A stretch of 64,000 nucleotides of DNA from Petunia secreta (GCA_029990175.1 JARKIP010000038.1:29457501-29521500); one strand, 5' to 3'; counted from the stretch's first letter, positions 1-11,998 are shown. A program made the numbers and translations. Notes: generated by a model from the sequence alone, not told the origin.

Positions 1-950
1 CATAAGTAGGCTACATTACATGAATTGGAAAACAAACTATGTATACCTCATCTCCGGTGTCATACTTTCCGACATAGTCTTTTAGTAGACTTTCAAGTTC
101 TGCAAAAACAAATCTCTGTTTGGAAAACCTCTCGACCAACTGAAATTTGTAACCACAACTTGGACAATATTGTTATTAAAGGAGTCCACAGTTTGATAAA
201 GCAGTTAAAACAAAACTCAAAGTCTTAATCCAAAAATTCCTACCATTGAGTACCATTTCTCTTCCAAAGTCATGGAGATGGATTCATAGAGCCAGCAAAC
301 AGATGATTTGACATTCACAGGATTCAGAAGCTATTTATTACAAACATTTGAAAGGAAGTCCCATGAAATATCCAATGCCTAAGAATCACAACAATAATTT
401 ATTACCACAACCTTTACTATAGTCTAGGACTATTTTATACCAGTGAATGCTAAGTTAGGTATTTGACAACTACGAGCATAATGCCAGCTCCACTACTCTT
501 CAGTAAAAAGGTCATAACTTTTTGTATAGAGTTTCGATTGACAAACCGTTTGAAGCGTTGGAATTAGACTAAGGAATCTACAAGTTTTATGTTTCACCTA
601 TCTTTAACTTCATTATACTATACTCGTGCAACAACGTACATTGTGTGTGCTCAGAATTTTCAGGGTCGCCACAATAGCTATGTATGAAATAAGCACATCA
701 GCTCACATTGCAATTTCTAACAGATTCATTTAAAAAATCTAAGAACTAACTACTAGGTAATCCCAAAGCAATGAGAATAATTAGCCTCGTTAGAAGAAGC
801 AAAATCTAGGGCATTTCAAGCTTCATAATAAAGTCGACTAAATGAAGTCAAATGAAGGAAATCGAATCCAATTACATTAACTCATAGATTATGAGAATAC
901 TTTACGTGTTTGAAGTATATATTATTGTTGGAAAGATCTTTTACCTGGGA
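1..950. other. No recognisable gene; AT-rich, probably interior of the element ending at 1351
   Basis: No convincing coding region is seen on either strand. The only open frame, 67 codons at 25-228, resembles nothing I recognise. The stretch may be the interior of the CACTA-like element whose end is at 1351. A splice-donor-like context (CCAG then GTAAAAG, minus strand) near 950 would fit a minus-strand transcript running leftward out of the GC-rich block at 951-1100. Confidence 0.4.
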
Positions 951-1351
951 TTGTGGCCGGTGAAGGAGAACGGAGACGGTGAGAGGCGACGGTTAGCGGA
1001 CGCAACGTAGAACAGATGTGACGTTGAATGGAGACGGTAAGCGGTGGAGACGTAGAACGCAGACGGTGGACGGCGGCGACGTCGAACCGAGATGACATCG
1101 ACTGCTTTCAATATTTTCCCAATCTAGTTTTGATAGGGACTGGGATATTTTGGTGGAAAAAGTTGGAGTTAATATAAATAACTTTTAGTTTGTGATATTT
1201 AATGGCCATTTTTCTTATTTAGCGTTAAAAGGGTATCAATACCGGCCAATGATTTATTTGCCATTAATTATTGAATTTTATGAATGTATATAGCAGCCAT
1301 TAGTTTATTGCCACTAATAAAATACCGGTAAAAGTTCTTTTTGTTGTGGTG
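951..1351. mobile_element. Terminus of a CACTA-like (En/Spm type) DNA transposon
   Basis: Read from the right, the sequence begins CACCACAACAAAAAG, close to the CACTACAA(C/G)AAAA termini of plant CACTA elements. The 150 bp inside it carry short subterminal repeats: ACCGGTA and TACCGG motifs, and several copies of GCCATTA/GCCACTAAT in both orientations, as expected for TNPA-type binding sites. Inside that lies a GC-rich block (951-1100) with reiterated GAGACGG and ACGTAGAAC words, reminiscent of a GC-rich first exon. The partner terminus is not in the window, so length and target duplication cannot be given. A different transposon with a similar end is possible. Confidence 0.45.
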
Positions 1352-1658
1352 ACATAAAGTTCGAAGTGGGATGGGATCTAGCCTTTGGGCGTAGTTCAGA
1401 ATTCTGTCTCCTAGGCTTCTTGGAGGAAGCGCATTCGACAACCATAATAGGCTCTATAACCGGATCACGCATGCTAAGAACACAGCAGATTAGAGGGGAC
1501 AAAAGGTTCCACTCATCAAAGTGTGAGACGCAACGCTTCTGCCTGGAAGCAAGCTACCCTCTTTGCCATTTTCAAATCAATAATAACGATGTCATCGATA
1601 TTCCACCCCTTTCTATTTCGACTTCTTTGAAAGGTGAAAGAGTAAAAAGCTAGTCCGA
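1352..1658. other. Unassigned patch with higher GC than its flanks, possible organellar insertion
   Basis: This stretch lies between the CACTA-like end and the truncated Athila LTR and belongs to neither. It is visibly richer in G and C than its surroundings and open on both strands (95 codons plus, 62 codons minus), without recognisable protein similarity. The texture resembles plant mitochondrial intergenic DNA, so a nuclear copy of mitochondrial DNA is one possibility. That is only an impression. Confidence 0.25.
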
Positions 1659-1981
1659 TAGCAATCTAGGAAATCAAGAAGTAGAATCGACTAGAAAACT
1701 CAACTGGATTATTTGTCCCTCTAACTTTGGACCGTTTCTCTCTTACTGATAATAACTCATAAATTGATCTCAATTACTTGACTTCATTACTCGTTTTTAA
1801 TTATTATTTGCTTAGTTAGTAGAAAAATTACAACTATCATTGAAAAAGATCCGTGAATAGTTTTTAGAAAATTGTTTACTAGAATATGAATATTAACAAT
1901 AGTCCTCGTGGGAATGATACTCGACTCAGTATTTTATTTCTTGTCGACCACGTATATTTGTATGTGCGTTTGGGAGCAATA
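1659..1981 (+). repeat. 5' LTR of Athila element 1, truncated on its left side
   Basis: The stretch matches the last 310-320 bases of the LTRs at 11999-13326 and 16367-17601, starting at TAGCAATCTAGG and ending GGGAGCAATA. The other two copies run about 1 kb further left, whereas here the homology stops abruptly at 1659. The U3 region and TATA box are therefore missing, by deletion or by replacement of the upstream part. Confidence 0.85.
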
Positions 1982-1988
1982 AGTGTTT

Positions 1989-2006
1989 TGCGTCGTTGCT
2001 GGGGAC
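1989..2006 (+). other. Primer binding site of Athila element 1
   Basis: Seven bases after the LTR end lies TGCGTCGTTGCTGGGGAC. It is a mutated form of the TGGCGCCGTTGCCGGGGA-type site that Athila and related plant gypsy elements use to pair with the 3' end of tRNA-Asp. One base is missing and two C to T changes are visible against that remembered consensus. Confidence 0.75.
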
Positions 2007-2114
2007 TAAACAATTAACTGTTTTCTTTTTGAACGATTTACTATTTTCTATTCAGGTTTAATTTTTGTTTTGAGTTTCTTGTGTTGTTTCAGGTAATAGC
2101 TCTTGAATGCGAAA

Positions 2115-3870
2115 GGAGTGAAAGGACAAACCACTTGAACTTTTTTATCCCAAACCTGAAAAGACCTTACGGAGGTTGAGGAGAGAAGAAAGAGACCGTA
2201 AAGCACTTTCAATTGCACTCGCTTCCTTACCTATAGGAATGGCAGAAGAATGAGCTCCCCAGCTTGGAGGGAGTAGCCTCGAGCATTGTTAAGCCTGAAA
2301 TTACTAGACATTTTGAGATTAAGTCCAGCATGATACAACTGCTGCATGCGATAGGTCAATATGCTGGATTACTACACGAGGATCCACAACAACATATCTA
2401 GAATTTCTTGAGATTAGTGACACATGCACACCAGCAGGCGTCTCAACCGATTATATTCAATTGATACACTTTCCATTTTCATTTATTGGGGCAGCAAGGA
2501 AGTGGTTAAAGGCTGAAAAGCCTGGGTCTATCACAACTTGGGATGACTTAGCTAAGAAATTTTTGGCTATGTTCTATCCATCTGCCAAAACAGCCAGAAT
2601 AAGGAGTGAGATTATGTTTTTCAGATAAAAAAATGGAGAGTCATTGTATTCAGCCTGGGAGAGGTTCAAGTCATTGTTGAGAGATTGCCCGCACCACAAC
2701 CAGTCCAATGAGGTGTTAGAACATACTTTCTTGGAAGGTTTGAATGCTCATACTAAGATCGTGGTGGATGCTGTTGTTGGAGGCCAAGTCTTGGCCTTGA
2801 ATTTTAAGAAGATTTATGAATTACTGGATCAATTTCTCAGAGCAATCCTGACTGGAAGGGTAATGGTAGAGCTCCTAGTTAAAAAGAAGCTGGAGTACTT
2901 CAATTGGATGTTTTCTCAGTGTTAACTGCAAAAGTGAATGCAATAGCTAACCATATCAACAAGCTAATATTTCCACCAACTCAGCAATAAGTGCAACCAG
3001 TTCAACAAGTGCAACAATGCCAACTTTTCTGTGAGGTATGTGGAAAGGATCATGCTACTGAGGTTTGTCCGGCCAATACAGAGTTAGTTTATTACGTGGG
3101 GAATCAAAACGGGTCTCAGGCTTAGTGTTAGAATCAGTTTGGTAACAACTACAATCCCAATTGGCGAAATCATCAAAAAATTTCTTGGGGTGGTAACCAA
3201 GCTAACAAGGAAATATGAGATCTCGAAATAATAATCAAAGTTAACAACCTCAGTCTCAACCGCAGCAGGCGACAAATTCAGTTGAAGATTTTGATAAAGC
3301 AGATGTTGGTAGGTCAGTAGAGAATTATAGCTGATAATGCAGGTCAGGCACATGCCATAAAAGATCTTACTAATGCGAAAAAGGACCTTCAGCGCCAAAT
3401 GAGTCAGTTAGCTGGAGCACAAAATACTAGACCACGTGGTTCCTTGCCAAGCGACACAGAGAAAAATCTGAAAGAATTTGTGCAAGCAGTTACTCTGAGG
3501 AATGGACGAGCTCTAGAAGAAGTGCCTCAAAAATCGAGGAAACCTGTTGGTGAACTGGAGCCGAATACTGAAAAAGAAGCTGAGAAAGAAGCCGAAAAAG
3601 TGGTAGAGAATCAGCCCGAACTTGATACTGTTAGACCACCACCACCTTTCCCTCAAAGACTTCAAAAGCAAAAAGTTGATGCACCTTGCAAGAAATTTTT
3701 GGAGATCTTGAGTCAGATGCAATTTAATATTCCTTTGGTGGAACTTTTGCGGGATATTCCAAAATATGCTAAGTACATTAAGGATATTGTAGCGAATAAA
3801 AGAAAACTGACCGAGTTCGAGACAGTTGCACTTACCGAAGAGTGCAGTTCTAGAGTGAGAAGCAAACTTC
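2115..3870 (+). pseudogene. Athila gag pseudogene
   Basis: The capsid-like region is recognisable at about 2310-2840: an EDP..H..NF segment, then a GSITTWDDLAKKF stretch and ESLYSAWERFKSLLRDCPHH, matching the Retrotrans_gag family. A frameshift near 2410 splits it, and stops lie near 2400 and 2626. A CX2CX3HX4C zinc knuckle follows at 3029-3067 (CEVCGKDHATEVC), the spacing used by Athila gag. Further stops occur near 3124. The C-terminal linker from 3399 is open and contains the AVTLRNGRALEEVP segment and a proline-rich stretch that precede protease in this lineage. The product would have formed virus-like particles. It is not translatable in one piece. Confidence 0.8.
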
Positions 3871-3879
3871 CCCACAAAA

Positions 3880-4674
3880 TTGAAAAATTCTGGAAGCTTC
3901 ACTGTTCCTATAAAAATTGGTAAGCATGAGGTTGGACGAGCTTTATATAACATAGGCACTAGTGTAAATTTAATGCCATCATCGGTGTTTCGTAAGTTAG
4001 GCCTCGGTAAACCAAGACCAACCACAGTGACCCTACGGTTAGCTGACAGATCTTTGACATGTCCCGAGGGAGTTATTGAAGATGTTCTTGTGCAAGTAGG
4101 CCAGTTTATCCACCATGATTTCATTATTTTAGATTATGAGGCTGACTAAGAGGTTCCTCTCATCTTGGGAAGAGGATTTTTTGCTATTGCTGATGTTGTG
4201 ATTCGAGTTAGAGCAGGGAAGATGGTCATGAGGGTGAATGGTGAAGAAGCTATCTTTAATGTGTTCCAGGCTGCACAATTTCTATCACACTATGAAGAGT
4301 TGTCTATGGTAAAAGTGTTGGATAGGGAGTTAACTACCTCTAAAAAATTACTCTTGGCTTCTAAGGATGATCCTCTTGAAAGAGCATTAATGTATGAAGA
4401 TATTGTGCTAAATGATGAGGAAACTGAGGAATACTTGAAAATTCTCAACATGGAGTGTCAATATGTCCCAGGGTGGAAGAAGTTTGAGGAGCTCGATAGA
4501 CCGCCGATATTAGCTCCTCCTAAACCGTCTATTGAGGAGGCTCTTGTTCTTGAACTTAAACCTTTACCTTCTCATTTACGTTATGCTTACTTGGGTGAGG
4601 GTAACACATTGCTCGTAATCCTTTCTTCTTTGTTGTCTGATGTGAAGGTTGAGAAGGTTTTAAGGGTGTTGTGA
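3880..4674 (+). pseudogene. Athila retropepsin (protease) region, pseudogene
   Basis: The frame shifts by one from the gag linker at about 3880-3900. The retropepsin signature, normally D-[IL]-G-A-S followed by NLMP, reads N-I-G-T-S here, so the catalytic aspartate codon (3949-3951, AAC) encodes asparagine. A stop at 4147-4149 interrupts the frame just before PLILGRGFF, the conserved second protease segment. The remainder to 4674 is the linker to reverse transcriptase. With both a lost catalytic residue and a stop, this protease cannot be active as read. Confidence 0.75.
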
Positions 4675-4701
4675 GAGCGCAAGAGGGCAATTAGATAGAC
4701 C

Positions 4702-6100
4702 ATGGCAGATATTAGAGGGATTAGTCGTTCTTTTTGTATGCACAAAATTTTATTGGAGGAAGGCCACAAGCCAAGTGTTGAGCAGCAAAGAAGGCTAAAT
4801 CCAGTCATGAAAGAGGTTGTGAAGAAAGAAATTATCAAGTGGCTTGATGCTAGAATTATTTTTCCAATCTTTGACAGTAATTGGGTGAGCCCAATCCATT
4901 ATGTTCCAAAGAAGGGAGGCATGACGGTCGTGACAAACGAGCAGAATGAGTATTCCTACAAGAACAGTCACAGGGTGGCGAATTTGTATAGAAAATTAAT
5001 CAAAGCCACCAGAAAAGATCACTTTCCACTTCCTTTCACTAATCAGATGTTAGACAGGCTAGCGAGGTATGAAAATTACTATATCCTCGAAGGATATTCA
5101 GGTTACAACCAAATTGTGATAGCGCCAGAAGAAGAGGAGAAGATGACGTGTACATGTCCTTATGGCACCTATGACTTTAGAAGGATGCCATTTGGACTAT
5201 GTAATGCGCCTAGAACCTTTCAGAGATGCATGATGGTTATTTTCACCGACATGGTTGAAAGATTTGTTGAGGTATTCATGGATGAATTCTCAGTCTTTGG
5301 CGATTACTTTGATGACTGCTTGAAGAACTTAGACGTTGTGCTTAACCCATATGAAGCAACCAACTTGGTACTTACCTGGGAAAAGTTTCACTTTATGATT
5401 CAAGAAGGCATTGTACTTGGACATAGAGTATCAAAGCAAGGGATTGAGGTTGATAAAGCAAAGGTAGGAGTAGTTGAAAAATTACCACCACCTATCTCTG
5501 TTAAGGGCGTGCATAGTTTCTTGGGACATTCGGGGTTTTATAGGCGGTTCATTAAGGATTTTTTGAAGATAGCAAATCCCATGTGCAAATTGTTAGAGAA
5601 GGGTGCAAAGTTTGAATTCAATGATGCCTGTCTGAAGGAGTTTGAAGAGATGAAAAAGAGGTTGGAGACTGCACCAATTATTATTGCTCCTGATTTGTCT
5701 CTACCGTTTGAGTTGATGTGTGACGCGAGTGATATTGTTGTTGGGGCTATTCTTGGGCAGAGAAAGGGCAGAGTTTTTAATTTTATATACTATGGAAGCA
5801 AGACCCTTGATGCTGCTTAATCGAACTACCCTACCACCGAGAAGGAATTGCTGCTATTGTCTATGCTTTTGACAAGTTCAGATCGTACTTGGTTGGTACT
5901 CGGGTTATAGTCTACACTGATCATGCCACAATCTGATATTTATTTGAGAAGAAAGATTCCAAGTCGAGACTGATTTGTTGGGTTCTTCTACTCCAAGAAT
6001 TTAATTTAGAGATCCGAGATCGAAAAGGGACCGAGAATCAAGTGGCCGATCACTTGTCGAGGTTGGAAGATAGAAAATATGTAGATGAAGTGCTTGAGAT
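4702..6100 (+). pseudogene. Athila reverse transcriptase and RNase H, pseudogene
   Basis: The RT part is open from 4702 to 5820 (372 codons). It shows RRLNPVMKEVVKKEI, WVSPIHYVPKKGG, KATRKDHFPLPF, TCPYGTYDFRRMPFGLCNAP and FYRRFIKDF, all standard for gypsy RT. Two active-site aspartates are replaced by glutamate: motif A (LEGYSGYNQ; GAA at 5089-5091) and the second position of the YxDD box (FMDE; GAA at 5284-5286). The segment before KATRKDH is scrambled (RVANLYRKL where WRMCIDYRKL is usual). RNase H follows after a TAA at 5818-5820, in frame with later stops, ending with QVADHLSRLED. The enzyme is presumably dead. Confidence 0.85.
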
Positions 6101-6102
6101 AA

Positions 6103-7436
6103 ATGAAGTTTTTTTCCAGACGAGCAACTTTTTGCTCTACAGGCAACCGAGGTGCATGGTATGCCGATATTGTGAATATGATGGTGAGTAATGTTTATCC
6201 ACCTGATGCTACAACTGAATATAGAAGGAAAGTCCTCCATGAGAGCAGATTTTATGTCTGGGATGAGCCGTACTTTTATAAAATTGGCCTGGATCAATTA
6301 GCGAGGAGATGTATTCTAAGAGATGAAGTTGAGTCTGTGTTGCAAAGCTGTCATTCCTCCCTTTATGGTGGTCATCATAGTGGTGATAGAACAGCTGCGA
6401 AGGTGCTTCAATAGGGGTTCTTTTGGCCCACTCTATTTAAAGACGCTCATGTTTTTGTCAGAGAGTGTGATCGCTACCAAAGGATCGGCAATATCTCAAG
6501 GCGTCACAAGATGCCTTTGAGTAACATCCTAGAGATCAAGTTGTTTGATTGTTAGGAAATTGATTGTATGGGTCCGTTTCCCCCTTCCAATGACAACAAA
6601 TATATTCTTGTAGTAGTCAACTATGTGTCGAAATGGGTGGAGGCTATTGTACTTCCAACCAATGATGCAAGTGTAGTAGTCAAGTTCTTGAAGAAAAATA
6701 TTTTTACTCGTTTTGGAACACCACTAAGTATCATCAGTGATGAAGGTATGCATTTTTGCAACCGTTTATTCAATAAACTTTTTGCTAAGTATAGGGTGCG
6801 TCATAAAGTAGCCACAACTTATCACCCCCAAATGAGTTCCAAGTGGAGGTCTCGAATAGAGAGATAAAGAAGATTCTTGAGAAAACTGTTAGAGCTTTGA
6901 GCAAGGATTAGTCTATGAAGCTTGACGACGCTCTTTGGGCCTATACAACGGCATTTAAAACGCCTATTGAAACATCTCCATATAGGCTTGTTTATGGTAA
7001 GACCTGTCACTTGCCTTTCGAGTTAGAACATTAGGCGTATTGGGAAATTAAAAAGCTCAATTTGGATATGTACTTAGCGAGCGAGAAGAGGATGCTTCAA
7101 TTGCACGAGCTAGATGAGTTTCGTTTCCACGCGTATGAGAATGCAAAATTATATAAGGAACGGACGAAAAAATGGCATGATAAGCATATTGAGCATCGTT
7201 AATTTGAGCCGGGCCAATTGGTGTTATTGTTGAATACTAGATTGAAGCTATTTCCTGGAAAGTTGAAGTCTAGATGGTCGGGTCCCTCTGAGGTAGTTCG
7301 TGTCACTACATATGGAGCGGTTGAGTTGAGAGCTTCAGATTTTGAGAAGACATGCTTGGTGAACGGGCAAAGAATTAAGCGCTATTGGGGAGGTTTGGTG
7401 GATCATCATACGTCTGTTACATTGCGAGAGCCATGA
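6103..7436 (+). pseudogene. Athila integrase, pseudogene
   Basis: The zinc-binding region is at 6340-6480. The last cysteine of the HHCC set is a tyrosine (CDRY; TAC at 6475-6477), and a stop at 6412-6414 splits the region. The catalytic core at 6550-6870 keeps the first two acidic residues (EIDCMGPFPPS and ISDEG). A frameshift near 6835 precedes the segment with the catalytic glutamate, which continues in another frame (QVEVSNRE, then DDALWAYTTAFKTPIETSPYRLVYGK). Stops occur near 6910, 7032 and 7200. The C-terminal part is open at 7218-7436 (KSRWSGPSEVV, VNGQRIKRYW). No chromodomain is visible. Confidence 0.85.
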
Positions 7437-7447
7437 TTTGTAATCAT

Positions 7448-7586
7448 CGTGCCACGACATTAACTAAGGCGCTTCTCGAGAAGCAACCCAAGATTTGTGT
7501 GTAAAAGAAAAGAAAAAAATTAGAAAAAAATACAAAAAAGAATCGTCCCGCGATGTTAAATCAAGCGCTGGTTGGGAGACAACCCA
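7448..7586 (+). promoter_or_regulatory. Two copies of a conserved post-integrase motif with hairpin potential
   Basis: Just after the integrase stop, two related 43-base motifs lie at 7448-7490 and 7544-7586, and a third copy is in element 2 at 14323-14363. All share CGTsCCrCGA at the left, a variable centre, and CAACCCA at the right. In copy 1 the centre is a perfect palindrome (GCTTCTCGAGAAGC, 7471-7484). In copy 2 it can pair as GGTTG...CAACC. The strong conservation inside decayed non-coding sequence suggests an RNA or DNA signal, but the function is unknown. Confidence 0.5.
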
Positions 7587-8860
7587 ATTTTTATTATTTT
7601 AGTTGTTTTCATTTATATAGTATTACGTAGTTGTTCTTGCCATTTTTTAGGGCTTGGGAAGTTCAGAATGCGAATCATGTACTAGAAACTAGCAGGTTCA
7701 GAATGGTTAAAGCTAAGATCTCAGCAAGAATGCATCGTGCAGCATATTGAGGAAGCTGTGAGAGGTGCTAAAGTTTAACCATCATTCAGGCAAAACATTC
7801 AGACCCATAGGAAGTTTTTTGGCTGCTTCACACAGTAGATAGCTCACAAAATAGCTTCAGACCTTTAGGATGTGGTTGTCAAAGCGTCGCTGCCAGAACA
7901 GCTTGCTAAAAAAAAAAAACAGGCGCTCCAGAGTTGTTGGAAGCGATCTCCAAAGCGTCTCTCTAGGAAAAGCTTCAAACTATCACAACACTTAGAATTT
8001 TTTCTCGTCAGATTCTGCGTCAAAATAGTTTAAGCGTCGCTCCCTGTATCAGTTGGGGTTAAGTAGAATGTTCCAAAATTATGGAAGCGATCTCCGGGCG
8101 TCGCTCTATTCATCGCTTTCAGGTAAGTTCAAAAACTTTGCGGATCGACTTGGTTTCGACCAATGACTCGCGAATTATAACGTAAAACACAGACTCCCTT
8201 TACCTCTTTTCCTGAGTTTAAATGAAAGAAAACAGAAGAAACAAACTTTAGCAAAACAACGAATCTTCCCCTGCCTGAAATCAATTCAGTCGATCTCTTC
8301 CATCTTCCTCACAACTCCTGTGGTAATTTTCTCTTCCTCTTGCGCTCTCTCGCTGCCGATCCAAGTATAACAGTCCCATCCCCTCCGCCCTATACACTGC
8401 ATGTGTATGTGCTGTATTTTTTGTGAACTCTTGTCGGGTTATATATAAATGTAGAACTCTTATTGGTTTACATTGGAATCCGTAAAAGATCTCCCATAAA
8501 AAATTGGGAGGGTTCTTTTCCTTTAAATACTTGTGAAACCAAAGCTTAAAATCGACGCACACAATGTGTTTGACATAATGCCACAGTAAAGAAAATCTTA
8601 AAACTTTGCTAATGCTTGAGTAAAGTTATATAAAGGCATGAATTGAATAACTTGATGTCCGAATGATTGGATTGATCAATGTTGATGCCAAACTTGACTT
8701 GATAATGAGTTACATATACCATAAGGCACTGTTGCGTGCTATATGCGCCGAGGTGTTACTGTTTCTTTCACCCGTTGCCCTGCTGTTTTTCCTTTGCTAG
8801 TTTAGTTACTTTAGTTGTTTTTGTGTTGTTTTCTTCTTTGTAGTATATTTAGAAGTAAGT
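7587..8860. other. Non-coding interior of Athila element 1
   Basis: No protein-coding signal is seen. The part at 7800-8130 repeats AAGCGTCGCT and GAAGCGATCTCC words several times. An unrelated AT-rich insert may occupy about 8400-8850. Long non-coding stretches between integrase and 3' LTR are normal for Athila elements. Confidence 0.5.
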
Positions 8861-10130
8861 GTGAGGTTATTACTATACCCCGAGAAGAAACTAGGTGGTG
8901 CATCGACTAGTCAAGCTGCAAAGGCCAAAGCAAAGAGCAAAGCCAAACCAAAGATGCCAAAGGGCGCAATCTCTATTCCACGCCCAGGGGAAAACCAAGT
9001 ATGGATTATCAATGTGAGAAAACTAGAAAGCCAAGCTTGGTAAAAGAATTAAAAATTAGCCGTCTACATCCCCCGTCTACATCCCCGAGCTTGCCATAGA
9101 AGAAAATAAATTGATGAGGCGGTTTCGAAATATAAGGGATATTATTCACATAATGAAATGGGGATCCGTCTTCGAGAGTCCGGGCGATGCCAACCTTGAT
9201 CTTGTGATGGAGTCGTATGCTAATTGGGACTTGGAGCAACCGGATGACTTGGTGAAGGTTCGAGGGCAGTCTGTAAGGTTAGATGCTTCCGCCCTTTTCA
9301 CCTTTTTAGGCGTGGAGGATTATGATCTTGATGAATCTAAAGATTTCATTCACAAGCCGGACTAGAAAGCACTAACACAGACCTTATGTGGTGATGATGT
9401 TAGTCACAGGTGGGGTAGAAAGAATAAAATGGGTCGGCACAAGTGTATGCAATTTTGCAAGTTTCAAAAGGAAACCTGAATTTGGCTTAGGTTAATCAAT
9501 GCAAGACTGTTTCCATCTGATCACGTACTATATGATCAAAGCAATGAAGGAAACACACATCAACAAGTCTAAGAGGCTATCTTTTGGCAGTGTCCTCAAT
9601 CAGTACTTAGTGAAAGAAGGTGTGCATGTAGATAACATTAGTGATCAAATTGTACTAGCCATGGAGAGGAAATATGATATTTCGGCAGTGCAAGGCCCGA
9701 GTTCAAATGCCTACAGACTATACCATGATGAGCGGCGTGATATGCAAGATAATATGGAAGGCCGTAAATACTTGATAATAGAATATTTGACCAAGCATGC
9801 GGTGATGGATATGGCAGCCCTTGATCATCAACTTTCATTATTGTATTCATCTAAACGGTTATTGGGCATGATTCAGAGAGTAGAAGTGCCTCCTAAAGAA
9901 GATGAAAATACTGGTTCTGATGTGATTGATGCTGATAGCAGTAGTAATGAGGGAGAGGGCAGTGAAGAGGAAGAAGATGAAGAGGAGGAGGAGACACGCA
10001 CTCCACTGCACCGCCCTAAGGGGGTCTGTAAGAAGCAAGGTTGTTGTGCCTACGGTTGGAGAGCGAGATGATGACACTCCCGCATGCAGCGCACGAAGAG
10101 TCTGATGATGACGCTGATGATGAGATTTAG
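8861..10130 (+). pseudogene. Athila extra ORF after pol (plant transposon protein type), pseudogene
   Basis: Three broken pieces line up in order. At 8861-9043 there is a lysine/alanine-rich piece. At 9111-9365 there is a domain with VMESYANWDLEQPDDLVKVRG, which resembles the putative plant transposon protein domain often found in this position. At 9499-10071 there is an alpha-helical piece ending in a strongly acidic tail (runs of E, D and S) followed by TRTPLHRP. A homologous copy lies on the minus strand at 27685-28351. In Athila elements this slot is often called env-like, but I see no signal peptide or membrane segment here, so that label is not supported. Confidence 0.6.
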
Positions 10131-11998
10131 GGCGGTGGGCTTTTGGGAAGTTCCTTTAACTCTTGCACTTTATTTTTATCGCATTGAGGACATTGCTCTA
10201 TTTAAGTGTGGGGTGAGGAAATTCTCAAATTTTCGAGGTTATGGATGACCGTACTATTAGAAATTTATTTTTAGCAATTTTTATTTTTCTCACTTGACTT
10301 TATTTTATTTTTTTCTTGCTTTATTATGTACAAAATGTTAAAAAAAATTTAGAAACTAAATGAAAATTTCCAAAAAGATTTTCTTTTTAGTTTTAGTTAG
10401 TGGTACATGTCATCCACCCCCTGGTTTTTCCTATGGCCTCGGTTCTTTTCCATGGGTAGACCTTTGAACCGGGTAATTTTTATTTTTAGGAGTCATGTAG
10501 TATTAGTTAGTAGAATATTTTAGGAAAAATGATAGAATACTAGGTGCCTTTGGTTTGTTTGATACCGGTAGATTTGGACTTGAGCATTTGCTTTTTGTGA
10601 ATCCATTTTGGTCTTAAAATTTTGATGCCTGCCTTAAAAAAAATTTGGAATGACCTTCTTGAGGCGCTTAAGTTCAACTACTTGAATTTTGTATGAACCA
10701 TTATTTTTTATTGTTTGATGTTAAAGTTGCACCTTATTTGCTTAAACCGAGAGTTGGAATGGAATCGTCTTGAGCGAACTATGTGCCAAGTGTGATGTGA
10801 GGTATTTCGTTGAGTTCCGTGCTTGCATATTGATGTCTATAACTTGCCTCGTGTGTGTTCAAAGCGAAATCCTAGGTTTGCTCTAATCGGGAGATGATAC
10901 ATCTGTTTCTTTGATAAGCTCTTTTAGCCTTGATTAGCCTACCCTTTAATATTATCCTTAGTAAGCACTGTTGAGCCTATTGAACTTTTATTGGCACCCA
11001 TATTACAAGTCTTATCACTTTTGTTTGTACTTGTTTTCTTTTTGAACCCTTACTCCTTAGAGCACTTTAATTGAAATGTTTGATGTTTATGGAGTTGTCA
11101 TCGGAGAAATTGGATAGCTTTTGAGTTGAACCAATGAAAGAAAAATATGGTTCATTTTGAAAAAAAAAAATCATTGGTAAGGTTGAGGAAAAAATTGAAA
11201 TGAAAGCAAAGGAAAAAAAAAAGATGAAAAGGAAAAAAAATGAAAAACATATAGAGAAAACAAAAAAAAAAAAAATCTAATTCCTTGCTCGTGTTGTGCA
11301 AAAATAAAAATAAATACTTCAAGTTGAAAGGTAGTTCTTGAGTATATGTTAGGCAGTTGCTTAGTTAGTTTTGAGAAAAATTGAGCTAAAAATTGAAGGA
11401 GATGTATTAAAGTGCTTAGGGATGTAGTCACTTCTTTACCCATATTTATCCTGCCCGTCCTTTAGCCTACATTACAATCCTTAAAGTCCCAGTTAATCTC
11501 AAATTGGATTGAACTTACATTAGTGGATTCCTACACTACGGGCAAGCCTATGGTATGTCGTGTGTGGCACGTGAACTTCTTTGTGAGAGGGAGTGAATTC
11601 TTCTATATTATGTCCCTAATCTATTCTTGAAATTTATTTTTTGTGTGATTGTTGAGACGCTCTCTTGATTCATTATTTTTTGGGTGAGGGCACATGGTTT
11701 ACGAGAGATAGGTGAAGTTATTGATTTTTTGGTTGAGTGAATGGGTGTGATTTTGTGAAAACTTGGTTTTATTGAGTCGATTTTTGAAATTGAGATGTCT
11801 TGAGCTGGTTGTTCTAGTGTTTTGAAATGTGGTGAATTTTCGGCATGTTGTGGGTCACATGGTATATATATGCTCTTGTCTAATGGTCGATATCAACCAT
11901 AATCATAGGTAGGCCTGTTCTATCGAGGGTTGGGATCTAGTTGGGAAATTGGTTTTGGTGGTTGCTCGAGGGTAAGAAAAGGTCTAAGTGTGGGGTGG
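10131..11998 (+). other. 3' non-coding interior of Athila element 1 with polypurine tract
   Basis: The stretch matches 14570-16366 in element 2 in the same orientation. A purine-rich AAGTGTGGGGTGG sits directly before the LTR (ending 11998) and is the likely plus-strand primer. A near-copy of it, AAGTGTGGGGTGAGG, lies at about 10204-10218. A/G-rich runs at 11160-11275 make long artificial open frames on the minus strand. Confidence 0.65.

Noticed and set aside
3513..4124. 203-codon minus-strand frame
   Set aside because: It is antisense to the Athila gag/protease region and has no family features.
8861..10130. Calling the Athila extra ORF an envelope gene
   Set aside because: No signal peptide, membrane segment or cleavage site is visible; the acidic tail does not fit an envelope protein.
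11171..11443. Minus-strand phenylalanine-rich frame
   Set aside because: It comes from A-rich runs in the Athila 3' interior.
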